NCBI GenBank assembly: GCA_947579665.1
Contig: OX388351.1
Location: 3,410,001 to 3,474,000 of the forward strand
Length of the DNA: 64,000 bases
From: Sympetrum striolatum
Lineage: Eukaryota; Arthropoda; Insecta; Odonata; Libellulidae
Direction: 5' to 3'
In this document: one piece after another, positions 12,661 to 24,890 of the stretch
Numbering within the stretch: the stretch's first letter is position 1
Layout of the letters: every line of letters begins with the position of its first letter
The notes under the pieces: model-generated
What the model was told of the DNA's origin: nothing
Database searches by the model: none
Seen by the model: only the letters and a program-made list of their open reading frames with translations
Program-made: the position numbers and the translations under genes

Positions 12661-15269
12661 GGAAATGTAACAAGGTTTATTATGGATCCTCACTAATGCC
12701 CTAGGTTGAAAACTTAACAATACTAAAAGCTTACATTATTATCACATTGAATACAGTTCACTCGATTGATGTTTAATCACAATTTTGATAAATTGTTTCT
12801 AATTGTTGCCTTATCCTATAGTAATGAAATTTTAGCAGGCACAAACTCTAAAGAATTACGGCATTCTTTAATGCGAAATTTCAATATCTCGTGACAAGAA
12901 ATGCATTTCACACGGGTCTGACTCCAAATTATCTTACCTCTTGATTCTTTCCTCTTGAAATGCTTCCTCCACTTTGCAACCGTTCATTCAATATGTAGAT
13001 TACCTCCATACTCTATATTTCTTCCCACCTTATGAATATCCTCCTGATTGTCGTTGCTTTTACCTTTAAGTGCCACAAATATTAATATTTAAAACCACTG
13101 CTGCAAACGTAAGTCACGCGTGAAACTTATACTGATGTTATATTTTGCATAATGCACTAACGAAGGAAATTACAAAATGGATGGCCTCCTTCGTACACCA
13201 AAAGAAACTTTTGCTACGAATATTTGTCAGCTGATCCCTCCAATATTTTAAGAAGTCATTGTATATCCACAAGAATTCACCACAAAGAATTTAAGAGTTA
13301 GATAATGACTCCATTATGATACATGACGAGAGAAAACAGTCACCTGACATTAGTCATAGCTCTTGGACGCCTTTGCGTAGTTCAGTTTTCGGAAGAAGAC
13401 GATCGTAAGTGTTCAAAAGCGCGCAAAAACGCCAAAGCCTCGTGCTTACCTTTAGGTCGTATGTGAAGTGGTGTTTTAAAGACTGGTGATTTTCGAGTGC
13501 TAAAATGTTTTACAAATGAGGATTACCCTTAGTGACTGTGAACAAGATCACGTTTACTCCTGGATTACTTTTACACAGTGAGAGTGTCACAAGTACAACG
13601 CAAGGGTTCAATAATCAAGTTAAAAGCTTTGTGTCGACAAAACAGCTGAAACTCAGCTCTGATCCTTGGATTGGATTGAAAAGGTGTGTAATTCCTCAAC
13701 TGTGATGAACGAATCGTCAAGGATTCGAAGCCTCAGAATGGATTTATGCTGGAGTTAAAGGTAATGTTAATCCATGAAAACGTTCCGAAGAATGTAACGA
13801 ATAAGAGATATGAATATCTGTATGACGTGTTTCATTGCTGTGAAATTGAATCTGTGACTATTGATTTTATTCCATAGGTTTACAATTAGATATTATGTTG
13901 CCATAACTTATCTTTTTCCACTGATTTTGTATGTGATAGATTCAAGGGTGTTAATCATCACCGAGTGTGGTACTTTATTAAAGAATCAAGCGATTTCATC
14001 CACGAAAATATTCCATGAAGATTTTTACATTGATTTAGTAACGTAATATTTCTGTAGCGTAATAAGTGTAGCATTTGAATAATATTCTTTGGTCTACTTG
14101 AACCACAATATCATTTCATTATTTTAGATTTCAAAAGGCATCATTCTCAGACCTATGGGCTCAAGCTTTGCAAGTAATGGTCCTGTCCTCTTTTCACAAT
14201 GGAGGTCTTTATTTAACCTTTAAATTCCTCGCAACGAATATTTGTGGATATACAATGAGTGTTTACGACATAGGACTGATAAGCTCAGCTGAGAAATATT
14301 CGAAGGGGAAGTTACTTTAGAATGCAATGAAGGCCATCCGTCGTGTAATTTACTTCAAAAGCCCGAATCGTAAATGAGGGAGAAATTATTAATCAGAGGA
14401 AGATTTAGTAAGTTATAATGAGTTTATTGAGGAATTGTAAAGAGAGGAATTTAAGAATTTAACCACAAATGATGTTAGATATAAAGCCAATGTGTAATAT
14501 TACTGACTGGTAATCCATGTTTCTCATGTTGTTGTTGACCTCGAGATAAATAATTTATCACTACATGACGTGAGTGAATTTAGGAATTCAATTGCATTAC
14601 TCTCCAAAAGACGATACAAAGTACGATACTTTTGAATTATAACTCTTATAACAGTTAGATTATCGCTAGCTTCATAACATCACATAAATCTTTACTCATG
14701 TAATTATGTCATCGTATATACCTAAAAGAGAAGTCCTGCAGCGAAGAAGAATATTATATATTATTGGTCTAAAAGAAATATTACTCACAAACTCGATGAG
14801 TTTTTACGTTTTTAGGGACTTAACTGCTTTAGATATGTTTTAAAAGTTTATTTTCCAATTTAAATTCGCACATCGATACTCGCTTTCTCCCGTCACATTA
14901 TCGCCAAACCTTAACATCATGTAATACGATATTCAGTACACATTATTATCAATCGGTTCATTCTACAAAATAATTATAAGTAAATATATCTTTGATAGTT
15001 CTTAATTTGAACCATGATGTATTCCAGTGGAGACGGGAAATCTACGCGGATTATAATCGAGGAGTTTAAAAGTAAAATTCATTTTCCAATATCTTTTAAT
15101 TTTGAATTAAATTATTTTGCGCAAAAATAAATTTTATCTCAGTGGTGATTATAATTGATGAAAACTATTAAAATTAGAGGGAAACAGGTGAGTTGACTGT
15201 CAGTTGAATCATCGACCAATCACAGCGCTGCATTCGGTTCAACGTTCATTCTAAAGATTTAAACTTCAG
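12661..15269. other. Gene-free stretch
   Basis: I see no supported gene, no clear repeat and no structured RNA. The longest open frames (about 60 codons near 13861) have no recognisable domain or codon bias. Confidence 0.4.
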
Positions 15270-15501
15270 TTACTTCGGAGACGTCATCTAGTGATGAGCT
15301 GCTGCCGGTCTTTTGTTTCGAAGGAAACGTTAACTTTTGAAATGTAGAAGAGTAACAAGTTCGAAGCCGAGCATAATCTAACCAATTTCCAAGTTTAACT
15401 TAATTATTGTTTGATTATCTTCATTCAAGAAGTATATATTCATTAAATAAGAGGATGTTTCCTTGCGTCAACATGTTGTGGACTTCGTCAGTTAATTTTT
15501 G
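15270..15501 (+). other. Candidate first exon with consensus splice donor
   Basis: A less AT-rich stretch ends at a consensus donor, TTTTTG|GTGAGTATG, at 15501/15502. An ATG at 15454 opens a short frame (ATG TTT CCT TGC GTC AAC) that runs to the donor. CCAATCA near 15213 could be a promoter element. The left limit is arbitrary. This rests on splice-signal appearance only, and a chance donor is possible. Confidence 0.25.
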
Positions 15502-16619
15502 GTGAGTATGTGCCATGTGCATCATCATGAATTAATCTGAATTAAGTTCTAAGGATATTATTTGGTTTTGAGACCATAGAATATTATTTAGAATCTTATG
15601 GTAAACGAATATTGTGAGTTAACAGATGGAGTGTTTGTAGCTGTGTCATTGAAAGTCAGGTACGCTATTTTTAGTGTGGATGTTTGCTTTCCTTGTCATT
15701 GACCTATAATTACAGTTTACCTAACCTCTATAATTCGAATTCTATTAGTCCTTTATCTTTTTCTTTAGGGTCGTGGTTTTTCTCACCAGAAATCATATTG
15801 AGAGTAGTAATTTGTAGAATCGATCTTGAGTAATCAAATACGTTGCAGCGGGACTGTATTCCTCAAGCATTTATTTCCCAATATTTATAAGTCAGTAATG
15901 GACAATATCTACTGAAGTCAATTCGACTGTTCTTTTATTTAAATTTAAAATTTGATTTCACCGTCCATCATTATTTTATCATCCATCTCTTGATAGGATT
16001 TCCATTGCGCTTTTCTTCTTTCATAATTGGATTCAAAATCGCCATACATGTTATACTTGAATAATGGGTAGATATTCATTTGCACCAAATTAGTGAATTC
16101 ATATTCTTGTTTTTGATTCTTAATTATTAAGAATTCAATTTTGTGGTCTTCATTTTAAAATTCAATGGAAGTCTAAGATTTGTGACGTTCCTCTTCTTGA
16201 TTCAACTCTAGATGAACATCGGGAATAATTAATTGTAATATTACCAGATAATTTTAGTCGACGATTTCAATGATCATTTAGTGGACGAGTCTGGATAACC
16301 GTTTGAATTTTATGTTAAGAGGAGTGATTAGATTAAGAGCACTTCGATTTGGCATCAGACCTTGTCCTACGACGTCGAAAAGGAAATCCTAGTTTAACAA
16401 AAGGTAAATGATCTGCCGTTCTTAAACTTACATCGTACAATAGTTTATGCAAATACTTAATCTATTTGTGCTTCTTTCTATTCTCAAGTTCGGAGGAAGT
16501 GAATTCTCCTGCTTTAGGACGATTCTTCTTGGTGTCTCCGGTGTGATACTGAAAGGGCGCTCAACACGGGATAATCAAGCAAAGTCATCAGAATACCCCA
16601 TACTGTTCACTTCTCCTGA
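15502..16619. other. Gene-free stretch between exon-like segments
   Basis: AT-rich sequence with intron-like composition. No ORF, hairpin or repeat stands out. Confidence 0.35.
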
Positions 16620-17760
16620 AATGATATTTCCAGAATATAAAGGATATAAGAGAGATTTTTAAACAACTCCTCCATGAGACCTGGTAAATCAATGAAGGGT
16701 GATGTTACTTGCGATGATCAGTAGTATTATTTTTCCGGGATTCCTAAACGACTTGTGAAAGGTTGAGGTAAAGAAATCAATTCTCAATCATAAAAGAGCT
16801 GAGAAGGTGAACAGCATTGTTGTGGAGAAATATTTGGTCTACTCATAGGACTGTGAATACAATGAGTAAGATTACCTAAACTATTCTTATTTCAGTATGA
16901 CGATAGTTCGAATTTTTTGATTAGCATCATGTTTTTCTGTTTTCGAAGTACAATATTATTTTCTGCTTTTTATTTTTTCTTTAGATTCAAACTCCAAACA
17001 TTTCTCCATCAAGGAAGAGCAAGAGAAGGAGCACAACGATGCTGAGGAGAGTCAACTATTTGGCCATTTGCTGGAACACAAATAAAACAAGTAAGTATAA
17101 TATGAAACTTCTGCTTTTCCTATACCTAATGATGTGAGATATATATTATGTCTTCGAAATGATATTTTACTTACTGTTTTGTTTTAAATTTTTCAGTTTC
17201 TCCACGAAAAATATATCCAACACGGAAGAGCAAGATAATGAGTACAATTACGCTGAGGAGAGTTATTTGGTTGAATGCTGGAACACAAATAAGTTTGTAT
17301 AATTTGGAACTGGTGCTTTCGCTATACCTAATGATGTGTGATAGATATGGCGAATTTTTATATAAGTATAAATTATTCATCAGTTTATTTATCGGTTTTA
17401 CCCCCAGAACATTTATCCGACATGGATGAGCAAAAGAAGGAGCACAGGTATGATGAGCAGAGTTATTTGCCGAATGCTGGAACACATAATACAGTGAGTA
17501 TAATATAGAACTGGTGCTTTTGCTATACCTATTTAAGTTTTATAGATACTGCGTATTTCGGCATTACTATAGAATTTCATCCCGTCAAAAAGATATTTTA
17601 TTTTGCATTATTTCAGTTTATTTCAGTATTACTTCAGTGACAATCTGGAAACCTCTCTCCGTCATTGAAGATCAAGAGTAGGAGCGCAGTATGTTGAGGA
17701 GAGTTATTCGGTCCATTGATGGAACATTGAATACCGTAAGTACTTATTAATTTTTTTAAA
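16620..17760 (+). repeat. Tandem exon-like modules (~205-230 bp, at least four copies)
   Basis: Four clear copies begin near 16985, 17198, 17409 and 17636. A weaker one ends with a TGAGTAAG-like donor near 16864. Each has a CATTTCTCCATCA-like start, GGAAGAGCAAGA, GAGGAGAGTTATTTGG and GCTGGAACACA, then a donor-like sequence (GTAAGTATAAT at 17091, GTGAGTATAAT near 17495, GTAAGTACTT near 17738). A conserved intron-like spacer with CTATACCTAATGATGTG follows, ending in pyrimidine-plus-CAG before the next copy. In copy 1 the frame reads FSIKEEQEKEHNDAEESQ, and the same frame is partly kept in copies 2 and 3 (EEQDNEY, DEQKKEH). Copy 4 has a stop. This could be a duplicated exon, a decayed gene or an exonic repeat. 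No family is recognised. Confidence 0.5.
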
Positions 17761-20700
17761 TTAATAAATTTAGTTCTAGTTAGCAAATACCCCCTTTTTT
17801 CGATATCCTTCATTCGTTCAATGTCTCCATGTTAGAAGATGTGCATTACATTTGATTTTCTTTTAATTTATATTATTTGGATTTTCGAAATTACATATCG
17901 GTTTTAGTCTGAAATGGAACTTCTATTTTACATTCTGTAACGCATGGAGTATTTGTTAATTTTAAATTCATCATTAAAGTTTCAAATACTTCCGAGAGTT
18001 TTCCGAAAATGAGGATTTTATCGATGTAAATATATTCTGAAAAATTGGGGTTGGAACAAATTTTGTAGGGACCAAAATTCAATTTAGAGTATCTTAAAGG
18101 AATATTAAAATTGTTCTAGAAAAGTCAATTGAATTTAATATCATATAATTAACGGAAAAATTCGAGCAAAATTCGCGAGTCCAATTTTTTTGCATCTTTT
18201 CCATCCTTGTTAAGATTATTGAATGTCTCTCCATCGAAGCATATAAAATACCTTTTATTTGCATAATGGTTTGCCTTTCTATTGCTGTTATGGCGACACT
18301 TTCCAATATGCTATTCATGAACAGTTAGTCATTTCAAAGGCTTCATTTTTTTACAATTTACTTAGTTCGCTAGCTCATACAGAAGTGAGAGCGCATAGAA
18401 TGGTGAGAGAATGAATTATGACTTTTTTCGTCGTTCAGTTTTGCTTTCCTTTTGGTGCTTCTGGAACATTTCTCTAACTATCCGAAATACATTTTAAGAT
18501 TTCATGATTTGAAAGAATCGCTTAACCTTGCAAAACAACACTTTTGATAATTCAGCGATTTCACGTATTTCAAGCAAATTTAGGCCATTTTAATAAATTT
18601 ACTTCGTTTTTACGAGATAGCGTACGAAGAGTAGTAATTTACCATTTTCAGTCATCATAAACAAATTGCTGGCACAAGCTTAAGATCTGGTATCACTGCT
18701 TAGTAATCATCCCTGCTATGGCAATAGTTTGTTAAATGTTCCTTTTAAAACTGTTGTTAAGATTTAAATGATAGTATGCAGAAATGACTGGTAAAATGGA
18801 AAAATTCGCTGGGTCATTAGCGTTTGGGTTGGTTATTATTTTCAGGTTCATTATAAATCGCTAGCTCAGGTTTTATAGGGTGTAAATCTCGTTATCTCTA
18901 TAAGAGTACTAGTTTCGATGATTTAATTAGGATTCCATGTAAACGTTCCTAGTATATTCCGATGTCGTTGTATAATATTCTTAAATAAAGTTAAAGAGAG
19001 AAAAAACGATCTGCGACAATGAAGAAGTCTATTTTATGTGTAATTCCCATCTAAGTTAAAGATACCTGATTCGTTAGTTAGATAATGATTTCATAGAAGG
19101 CAAAGATTACTGCAATGGTCGATCAATAATTCTTTAACCATTGAGTATTTAAATGTTTCAAATCCGGGAACAATGTCAGCGTGGTGAAAGGGGATGGCAT
19201 TAGATTAATGTGTTTTCCCTTTCATGCCTTCCGTTTCAGCTCTAATCTCATCTTTTCATTTTTTTCCTATTTACTTAGATTTTCCTACTTTCATTTTCTT
19301 CTCTTTTGTTAGCAGAGTTTAAGCACGTACAGTTCAAGGGTCACCTCAAGGTCGATCCTTCCTCAAATTTCAATTTCTTCCATTCTTAGGATTCTTTTAA
19401 CGGTGGTGGCCACTGGTTCGTCCGTTTTTACTTGAGGGTGTTTGCACAAGTTCAAGGTCTTGTTTTCGTAAACAATCTCCGGAATTGTAAGGATATTTAC
19501 TTTAGCTTGTTTGCGTTACCCTTTCACGATTCTGCAGTGAATTTAGGCCTTGTTTTCAGTCTTCAATTCACTCTTCGTAGCAAACTGAACTGATTTTTTT
19601 TAAACAAATTGGATATAGATGAATGCAGAAAAACGTATGAAGTAGGATATTTATCCTTGTTTCCTATTAGCGTACCCTCGGACTGTTAGCTTAAGATGGA
19701 TTAACTTTACGCAGCTTATGTCTTCTTTGCATTTTAAGCTTGCGGCCATAACTAATTTCTTACGTAAACATATGCATGAACAGAAACGATAAAGTAGATT
19801 TAGGTCTTAAAATGCCTTTAATTCTGTTTCAATGACTACAACGTTGGACAATCGCGATAAGGAGATTCATCCATCATTAATGTTCCCAACCTACAACTTT
19901 TTGTGAAAATATTCATCGCATTTCATCTGCAGTAACAATTGTACATTTTTGATCAGTTTTTTATTTGGAATATGACTTTACTTGGCAAATACTTAAGTCC
20001 AAATGAATGTTTTCAACAATGAAATGCAGTTTAAAAGATTTTTCATCAATTAATGTCTACTCTCAGTATTATTGATTTTATTGCAAAGGTTCCCTCTCTA
20101 AGATTCTTGCGTCGCCTTGTCGCCTTATTAGAGAGTACTTAGATATGCAGTTGATCGCATTATAAATGTTTAAATTGTGGAGTACTAAACGGACAAAATG
20201 TAACAAAGGCTGTTTAGTTTTTTTCGTGAAGTATTAGGAAAATAAATTAATTCTAAAAATTCATATATAAAGAAAATCTGGGATGGTTTTTTATGCAAGT
20301 TTTATTACATCATTGTAATCCACTACAGATATCTGTACCTTTAATTTATTTCGCTAAAACACTCGTATTTACTGCATGAAATTTAATATAATGATCTTCT
20401 TAAAATTGGTTCAATGCATGTAGCATTATTGAGAGCATTCAGTAAAGATTCGTGTTTATAAAACTGAATTTAGTAGTGGAATTTAATATTGCGTTATAAC
20501 ATACCGTTGTGCTGTGTGGAGACTCCGCTTATGCGATAAAGGATTTAAGTACTGGATTATACGCGAATGTTTGTAATTGGTTACTATTTCGGTAATTAAT
20601 ATTCATATTATTTTTCTTAAAGGTCGGCGTCTGGTGGCTACGTCTGGCGACTACGTAGGGGATGACGTCGGGATGAATTTTAGCCGGAAAAGAATTGAAT

Positions 20701-21167
20701 AAACACTTCCATAGGAAATAAACTCCGTGGCTTGTAATGAAGTGATGTTAATCCGAGAAGTGCACATTCCAAAAATGGAACTTCATTCTTAACTATTTAT
20801 TGAATCATCTATTGAACAATTCAGTGAATATTTATCTTTTTGTTCAATTTTAATCTTTATAACTTTTAATCTTCCTCCTGACTTGTGGTGATGCACGTTT
20901 AGCAACTTTTTATTGCATTTTAACGTTTTAATGTATCTATTAAATGTTAATTCCATTTTTAAAGATTATTAATATAAAGATGTTTATTGATTTACCTATG
21001 CATATTTTTAAAGTGTATATATATTTTTCAGTATCACCTATCTATCTGATTATTAACAATTTCAAAATATGTGTTATATCTATTTATATAACGGTTATGT
21101 AATGTAATTATTTATGTATGTAATTATTTCAGTATTTATCTTGTACTTATAAAATATATGTAAAACA
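17761..21167. other. AT-rich gene-free stretch
   Basis: No supported gene or obvious structured repeat. Open frames of 63-74 codons on the - strand (17891-18318) have no recognisable domain. A small GC-richer patch near 20620-20690 (GGCGTCTGG, GACGTCGGGATG) echoes the words of the minisatellite at 21.8-22.6 kb. Confidence 0.4.
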
Positions 21168-21599
21168 AAGAGGTATCTTTGGGGCAAGGCATAGGGTGCC
21201 AGTAGGCCTCAACTGCCTCTAGCATAAATAAATAAAGGCCAAGTTGTGGGACTTTGTAGGGGAGGTCGTTCGGTGTGATGACGCCTAGAGCGTCTACGGT
21301 GATAGCGTATAGTGGCATATGGGGAGACTGGTTCGAGGGGACCTCTGGGGAGGTCCCGGAGAGTTCGACCGGAGAGGGTTTCCGGTATTACGTACTTATA
21401 TTGTACTTTTAAAATTTCTGTAAACAAAAGAGGGATCTCTGGGGCAAGGAGTAGAGGGCCAGTAGGCCTAACCTGCCCCCGGCAAAGATAATTAAATGTA
21501 AAGTCGTTGGATATTTTAAGGAAATGGGGCCAGTAGGCCTCACCTGCCCCCGGCAAAGATAAATAAAGGTAGAGTCTTAGGATTGTGTAGGGAAGTCGT
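21168..21599 (-). repeat. Retroposon 3'-tail-like modules, three copies
   Basis: Three copies (about 21168-21236, 21420-21499 and 21523-21569) read on the - strand as TTTATTTATCTTTGCCGGGG, then GCAGGTGAGGCCTACTGGCC or close variants. The first two continue into CCTTGCCCCA and GAGATCCCTCTTT. They resemble the 3' ends of retroposons and sit between AT-rich sequence and the minisatellite. Confidence 0.5.
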
Positions 21600-21825
21600 T
21601 TGGGAAGATGACGTAGAGGGGATGGCGTCCAGGGAGGTGGTCTCGGTATGGAGGGCGCCAGGGTAGAAGGGATCAAGGGGACAATGTGTTTTTGGGGGTT
21701 GGCCGGGGAAGGGGAAAGCGTCGGGGTAGAGGGCGTCCAGGGAGATGGTAGAGGTAGTCGGGAGATGGCGACTACGATGGAGGCTCCGGCAGGAGTCGAC
21801 GTCCGGTACGACGACGAGTGCGAGG

Positions 21826-22575
21826 GAGGTCGGCGTGGGACGGGAACGTGGGACGGCGGCGTGGGACGGCGGCGAGGGACGTCGGCGAGGGACTTCGCCG
21901 TGGGACGGCGGCGTGGGACGGCGGCGTGGGACGTCGGCGTGGGGCGGCAGCGAGGGACCTCGGCGTGGGACGGCGGCGTTGGACATCGGCGTGGGACGTC
22001 GGCGTGGGACGTCGGCGTGGGACGGCATGCGAGGGACCTCGGCGTGGGACGGTGGCATGGGACATCGGCGTGGGACGGCAGCGAGGGACCTCGGCGTGGG
22101 ACGGTGACGTGGGACGGCGGCATGGGACGGCGGCGTGGGACGGCGGCGTTGGACGTCAGCGAGGGACCTCGGCGTGGGACGGCGGCGTGGGACGTCGGCG
22201 AGGGACGTCGGCGTGGGACGTCGGCATGTGACGTCAGCGAGGGACTTTGCCGTGGGACCTCGGCGTGGGACGGCGGCGTGGGACGTCGGCGTGGGACGGC
22301 AGCGAGGGACGACGGCGTGGGACGGCAGCGAGGGACATCGGCGTGGGACGTTGGCATGGGACGTCGTCGTTGAACGGCAGCGAGGGACGTCGTCGTTGAA
22401 CGGCAGCGAGGGACGTCGGCGTGGGACGTCGGCGTGGGACGGCGGCATGGGACGGCGGCGTGGGACTTCAGCGTGGGACGGCGGCGTGGGACGTCGGCGT
22501 GGGATGGCAGCGTGGGACGACGGCGAGGGACGTCGGCGAGCGACGACGGTGAGGGACGTCGACTTGGGACTGAGG
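21826..22575. repeat. CpG-rich 13-bp minisatellite
   Basis: About 55-58 tandem copies of a 13-bp unit GTGGGACG(G/T)CGGC, with variants GAGGGACGTCGGC and GTGGGACGGCAGC. Because 13 is not a multiple of 3 and the unit lacks stops in most registers, long open frames appear in several frames on both strands, up to about 500 codons. They are artefacts of the unit, with a 13-residue period such as RRRGTSAWDGGVG on + and VPRRRPTPTSHAD on -. The array is a sharp CpG and GC island in an AT-rich background, with regularly spaced GGG tracts on +. Confidence 0.95.
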
Positions 22576-22720
22576 GAAGTTTCCCTAGAAATTCGTCATA
22601 TCGGTTAATGTTGCGTATCGTTCGTGGAAAGAATGAATTTTTAAAAGGATTCGTTCTAGCATCTATTTCTCTTAACTTACGTTCATTATTGGATCTACCA
22701 AGGTAGCAGGGAGGTCGCAT
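22576..22720 (-). pseudogene. LINE C-terminal fragment fused to the minisatellite
   Basis: Reading leftward from 22720, the frame encodes RPPCYLGRSNNERKLREID, ending in a FLGKLP segment. This is homologous to the C-terminus of the LINE at 4141-5185 (QPPCYLGRSDNDGKVREM). The frame then runs directly into the 13-bp minisatellite at about 22575, so the array lies at or just past the end of the LINE ORF. The upstream part of the element is missing after about 22735. Confidence 0.75.
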
Positions 22721-22806
22721 GATACCGATTGTATCTTCCGAAAATTTAGTTTAGCTGAAGTTATTAAGCAATCGCAGCGTAGCTTCCAATCCAATCCAAT
22801 CCAATA

Positions 22807-23521
22807 TCTCGGAATCGTCAATTGACGTGAGTATGAAAAATATTAAATGCAAACATTATCGTCAACTAATTCATGCATTTGGTTTTTACAATTCGTCTCA
22901 CCCTTCATAGGCAAAGGTGCTTCAGGGAGCTTTGATTAGAAACTTCTCACGAGTTTCACTCTTTGCTTTATCCCTCCGTACATCTTATCAGCTCGTCTCT
23001 TGTTTCTTTTCGGTGACGACCCCTCTAGTCAGCGCTGGAATTTTTAAATGAGTTCCAATCATATTGGCATTCACACATAGGATTTGTTTTCATACTAAGC
23101 TTGGCACCAAATCATCTGATCCAATATCTGTGGGAATATAAGAGATAAAAGCCGTGCTGATTCGGATTCCCAGGGTAACCTCTTCCCATCCCTCTTGACT
23201 CAGTCATTGCTTATGAAGGGTGTGAATGAAAAATATCTCGAGAAAGCAATTTGAAATGAATTAAGATTGTCTAAAGACACAACCATTTTTTTCGACGATT
23301 ATTGAGCAATGATTTCCCACATTTCATATAAGCGGACACAGTTTTATTACGATGTATAAATCAATAAAATTATGTGTTAACTCGAAAATAACGCGCCATC
23401 GTAAGTAACGGGCACCCCGAAATTCGAGCGCCATACATTGAAAAATCATCACGACTGTCGCTGCACCTTATACGTCTGTCTTGTCGGGCTTCGTCCCTCA
23501 CGTCAATTGACGATTCCGAGA
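22807..23521. mobile_element. Tc1/mariner-like non-autonomous element with perfect terminal inverted repeats
   Basis: TCTCGGAATCGTC and the following bases at 22807-22831 are repeated exactly, inverted, at 23497-23521. Including flanking bases the perfect inverted match is 28 bp (22804-22831 and 23497-23524). Both ends abut TA, as expected for the TA duplication of the Tc1/mariner superfamily. Each inverted repeat contains the 10-bp palindrome GTCAATTGAC. The 715-bp interior has no transposase frame. Confidence 0.75.
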
Positions 23522-23559
23522 TATGCCTCCGGCAAGACAAGCATGGTACTTATTATAAC

Positions 23560-23705
23560 GATACTTCAGAGATGACCACTCGTTATAATGGACGTAACTT
23601 CCTATCCTTTCTGCAGAGAGACGTACAATTGCCAAAAAATCACTCGCTATAACGCAACTCTCTTATATGCCGTACTCGTTATAACGGACTTCTACTGTAT
23701 ATCTT
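23560..23705. repeat. pogo/Tigger-like MITE fragment (possible)
   Basis: Contains CTCGTTATAATGGAC, CTCGCTATAACGC and CTCGTTATAACGGACTTC, ending CTACTGTATA near 23700. Read in reverse this resembles the CAGTAGAAGTCC terminus of pogo/Tigger-type elements. The opposite end is not found, so this is probably a fragment. Confidence 0.35.
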
Positions 23706-24696
23706 TATAAATTATTTACATTAACCATCAACCAAAATGTAAGTTAGATCTTTGAAATAAATTGTAACCTTTATTTTTCACCTCTTATTTAACTTTGAAT
23801 TTTCAAAATAAAAGTGTTACGATAATCATCTCAATGTTTCTGTTTCCTTAAAATAACATCGCAATGAACTCTATTTACTCAGAATGTACTGAATGAGCAT
23901 GTCTAAGTAAGAACTTTTATTCAATCACTCTACTTAATAATATATTCCATGGCTAACTGTGTTCTGCATTACCTCAAAAGTATGTCCTGCATGTAGCAGT
24001 TATCACCGAAATTTGAAGTGTGAGCAGTACCAATTTTCTTTGCATGATAATAAGCACTCGTAAATAATGAGGGTGTTTATGTTTAGTATATACTTACATT
24101 AAAAGAAGTATTATATTGGTAGCAGTTCACATAAATATTATCTTTCATCCTCTGCACAACTTCCTCATGTTGCACTACTCTTAAAACGCTTGTGGTATAA
24201 TGTCTTAACCTATTCTTACAACTACTTTAATGGAAAAGAAAAAAAAGTAGCACTAGTATTTTCAATATTAAGGTGCTTCTTATCCCCTATTTCTTCTTAG
24301 TCATTTAATTCAAAGAAAATGGGTCAAATGAAAAATTCTGGCAATATGTTTGTAGGTAAATATATTTGATAACAAGAGTGCTTTCTGTTCATAGAAAAAA
24401 GTAGACTATGGAATCTGTGTGATAAAGGAATTGGATGATGATTGGAGACCAGCAGAAGGAAGACTAAGTGAAGGTCATATAAGAGATGGATGTGGAAGAT
24501 CTGAGCAATAGAGAAGTCAATAAATATATTGGCTCATATGGTTATGAAGTATATCAAGAACGGTGGAGAAAAAATAAAAGAAGTAGATGAGAGGCAGTAC
24601 AAAAGGAAAAATGATGAAGATACATTAGATAGAAGGGAGTAACTAATAAATAAGTATCCAAGTGCATAGTAGATGCCTAATAGTTATTCCCTTTTT
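23706..24696. other. AT-rich gene-free stretch
   Basis: No supported gene. The last 300 bp (about 24370-24660) are A/G-rich with LINE-3'-end-like words, but I cannot confirm homology. Confidence 0.35.
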
Positions 24697-24834
24697 ACTT
24701 TCTCCATATACGAAGTATAGAGAAAGTATTGTTTTCATGAAAAAATTCGACTTCGAGATTTCAACGGAAATACATGTTTTGGGGTCCCTAGAACACGTTT
24801 TGACTATTTTCGGAATGATGTCTGTGTGTATGTA

Positions 24835-24890
<56 letters not shown>

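Noticed and set aside
21209..22720. Long open frames (503 codons on -, and several of 90-302 codons on both strands) over the minisatellite
   Set aside because: They are products of a stop-poor 13-bp unit. Many registers are open at once, with a 13-residue period and no non-repeat domain except the short LINE end.
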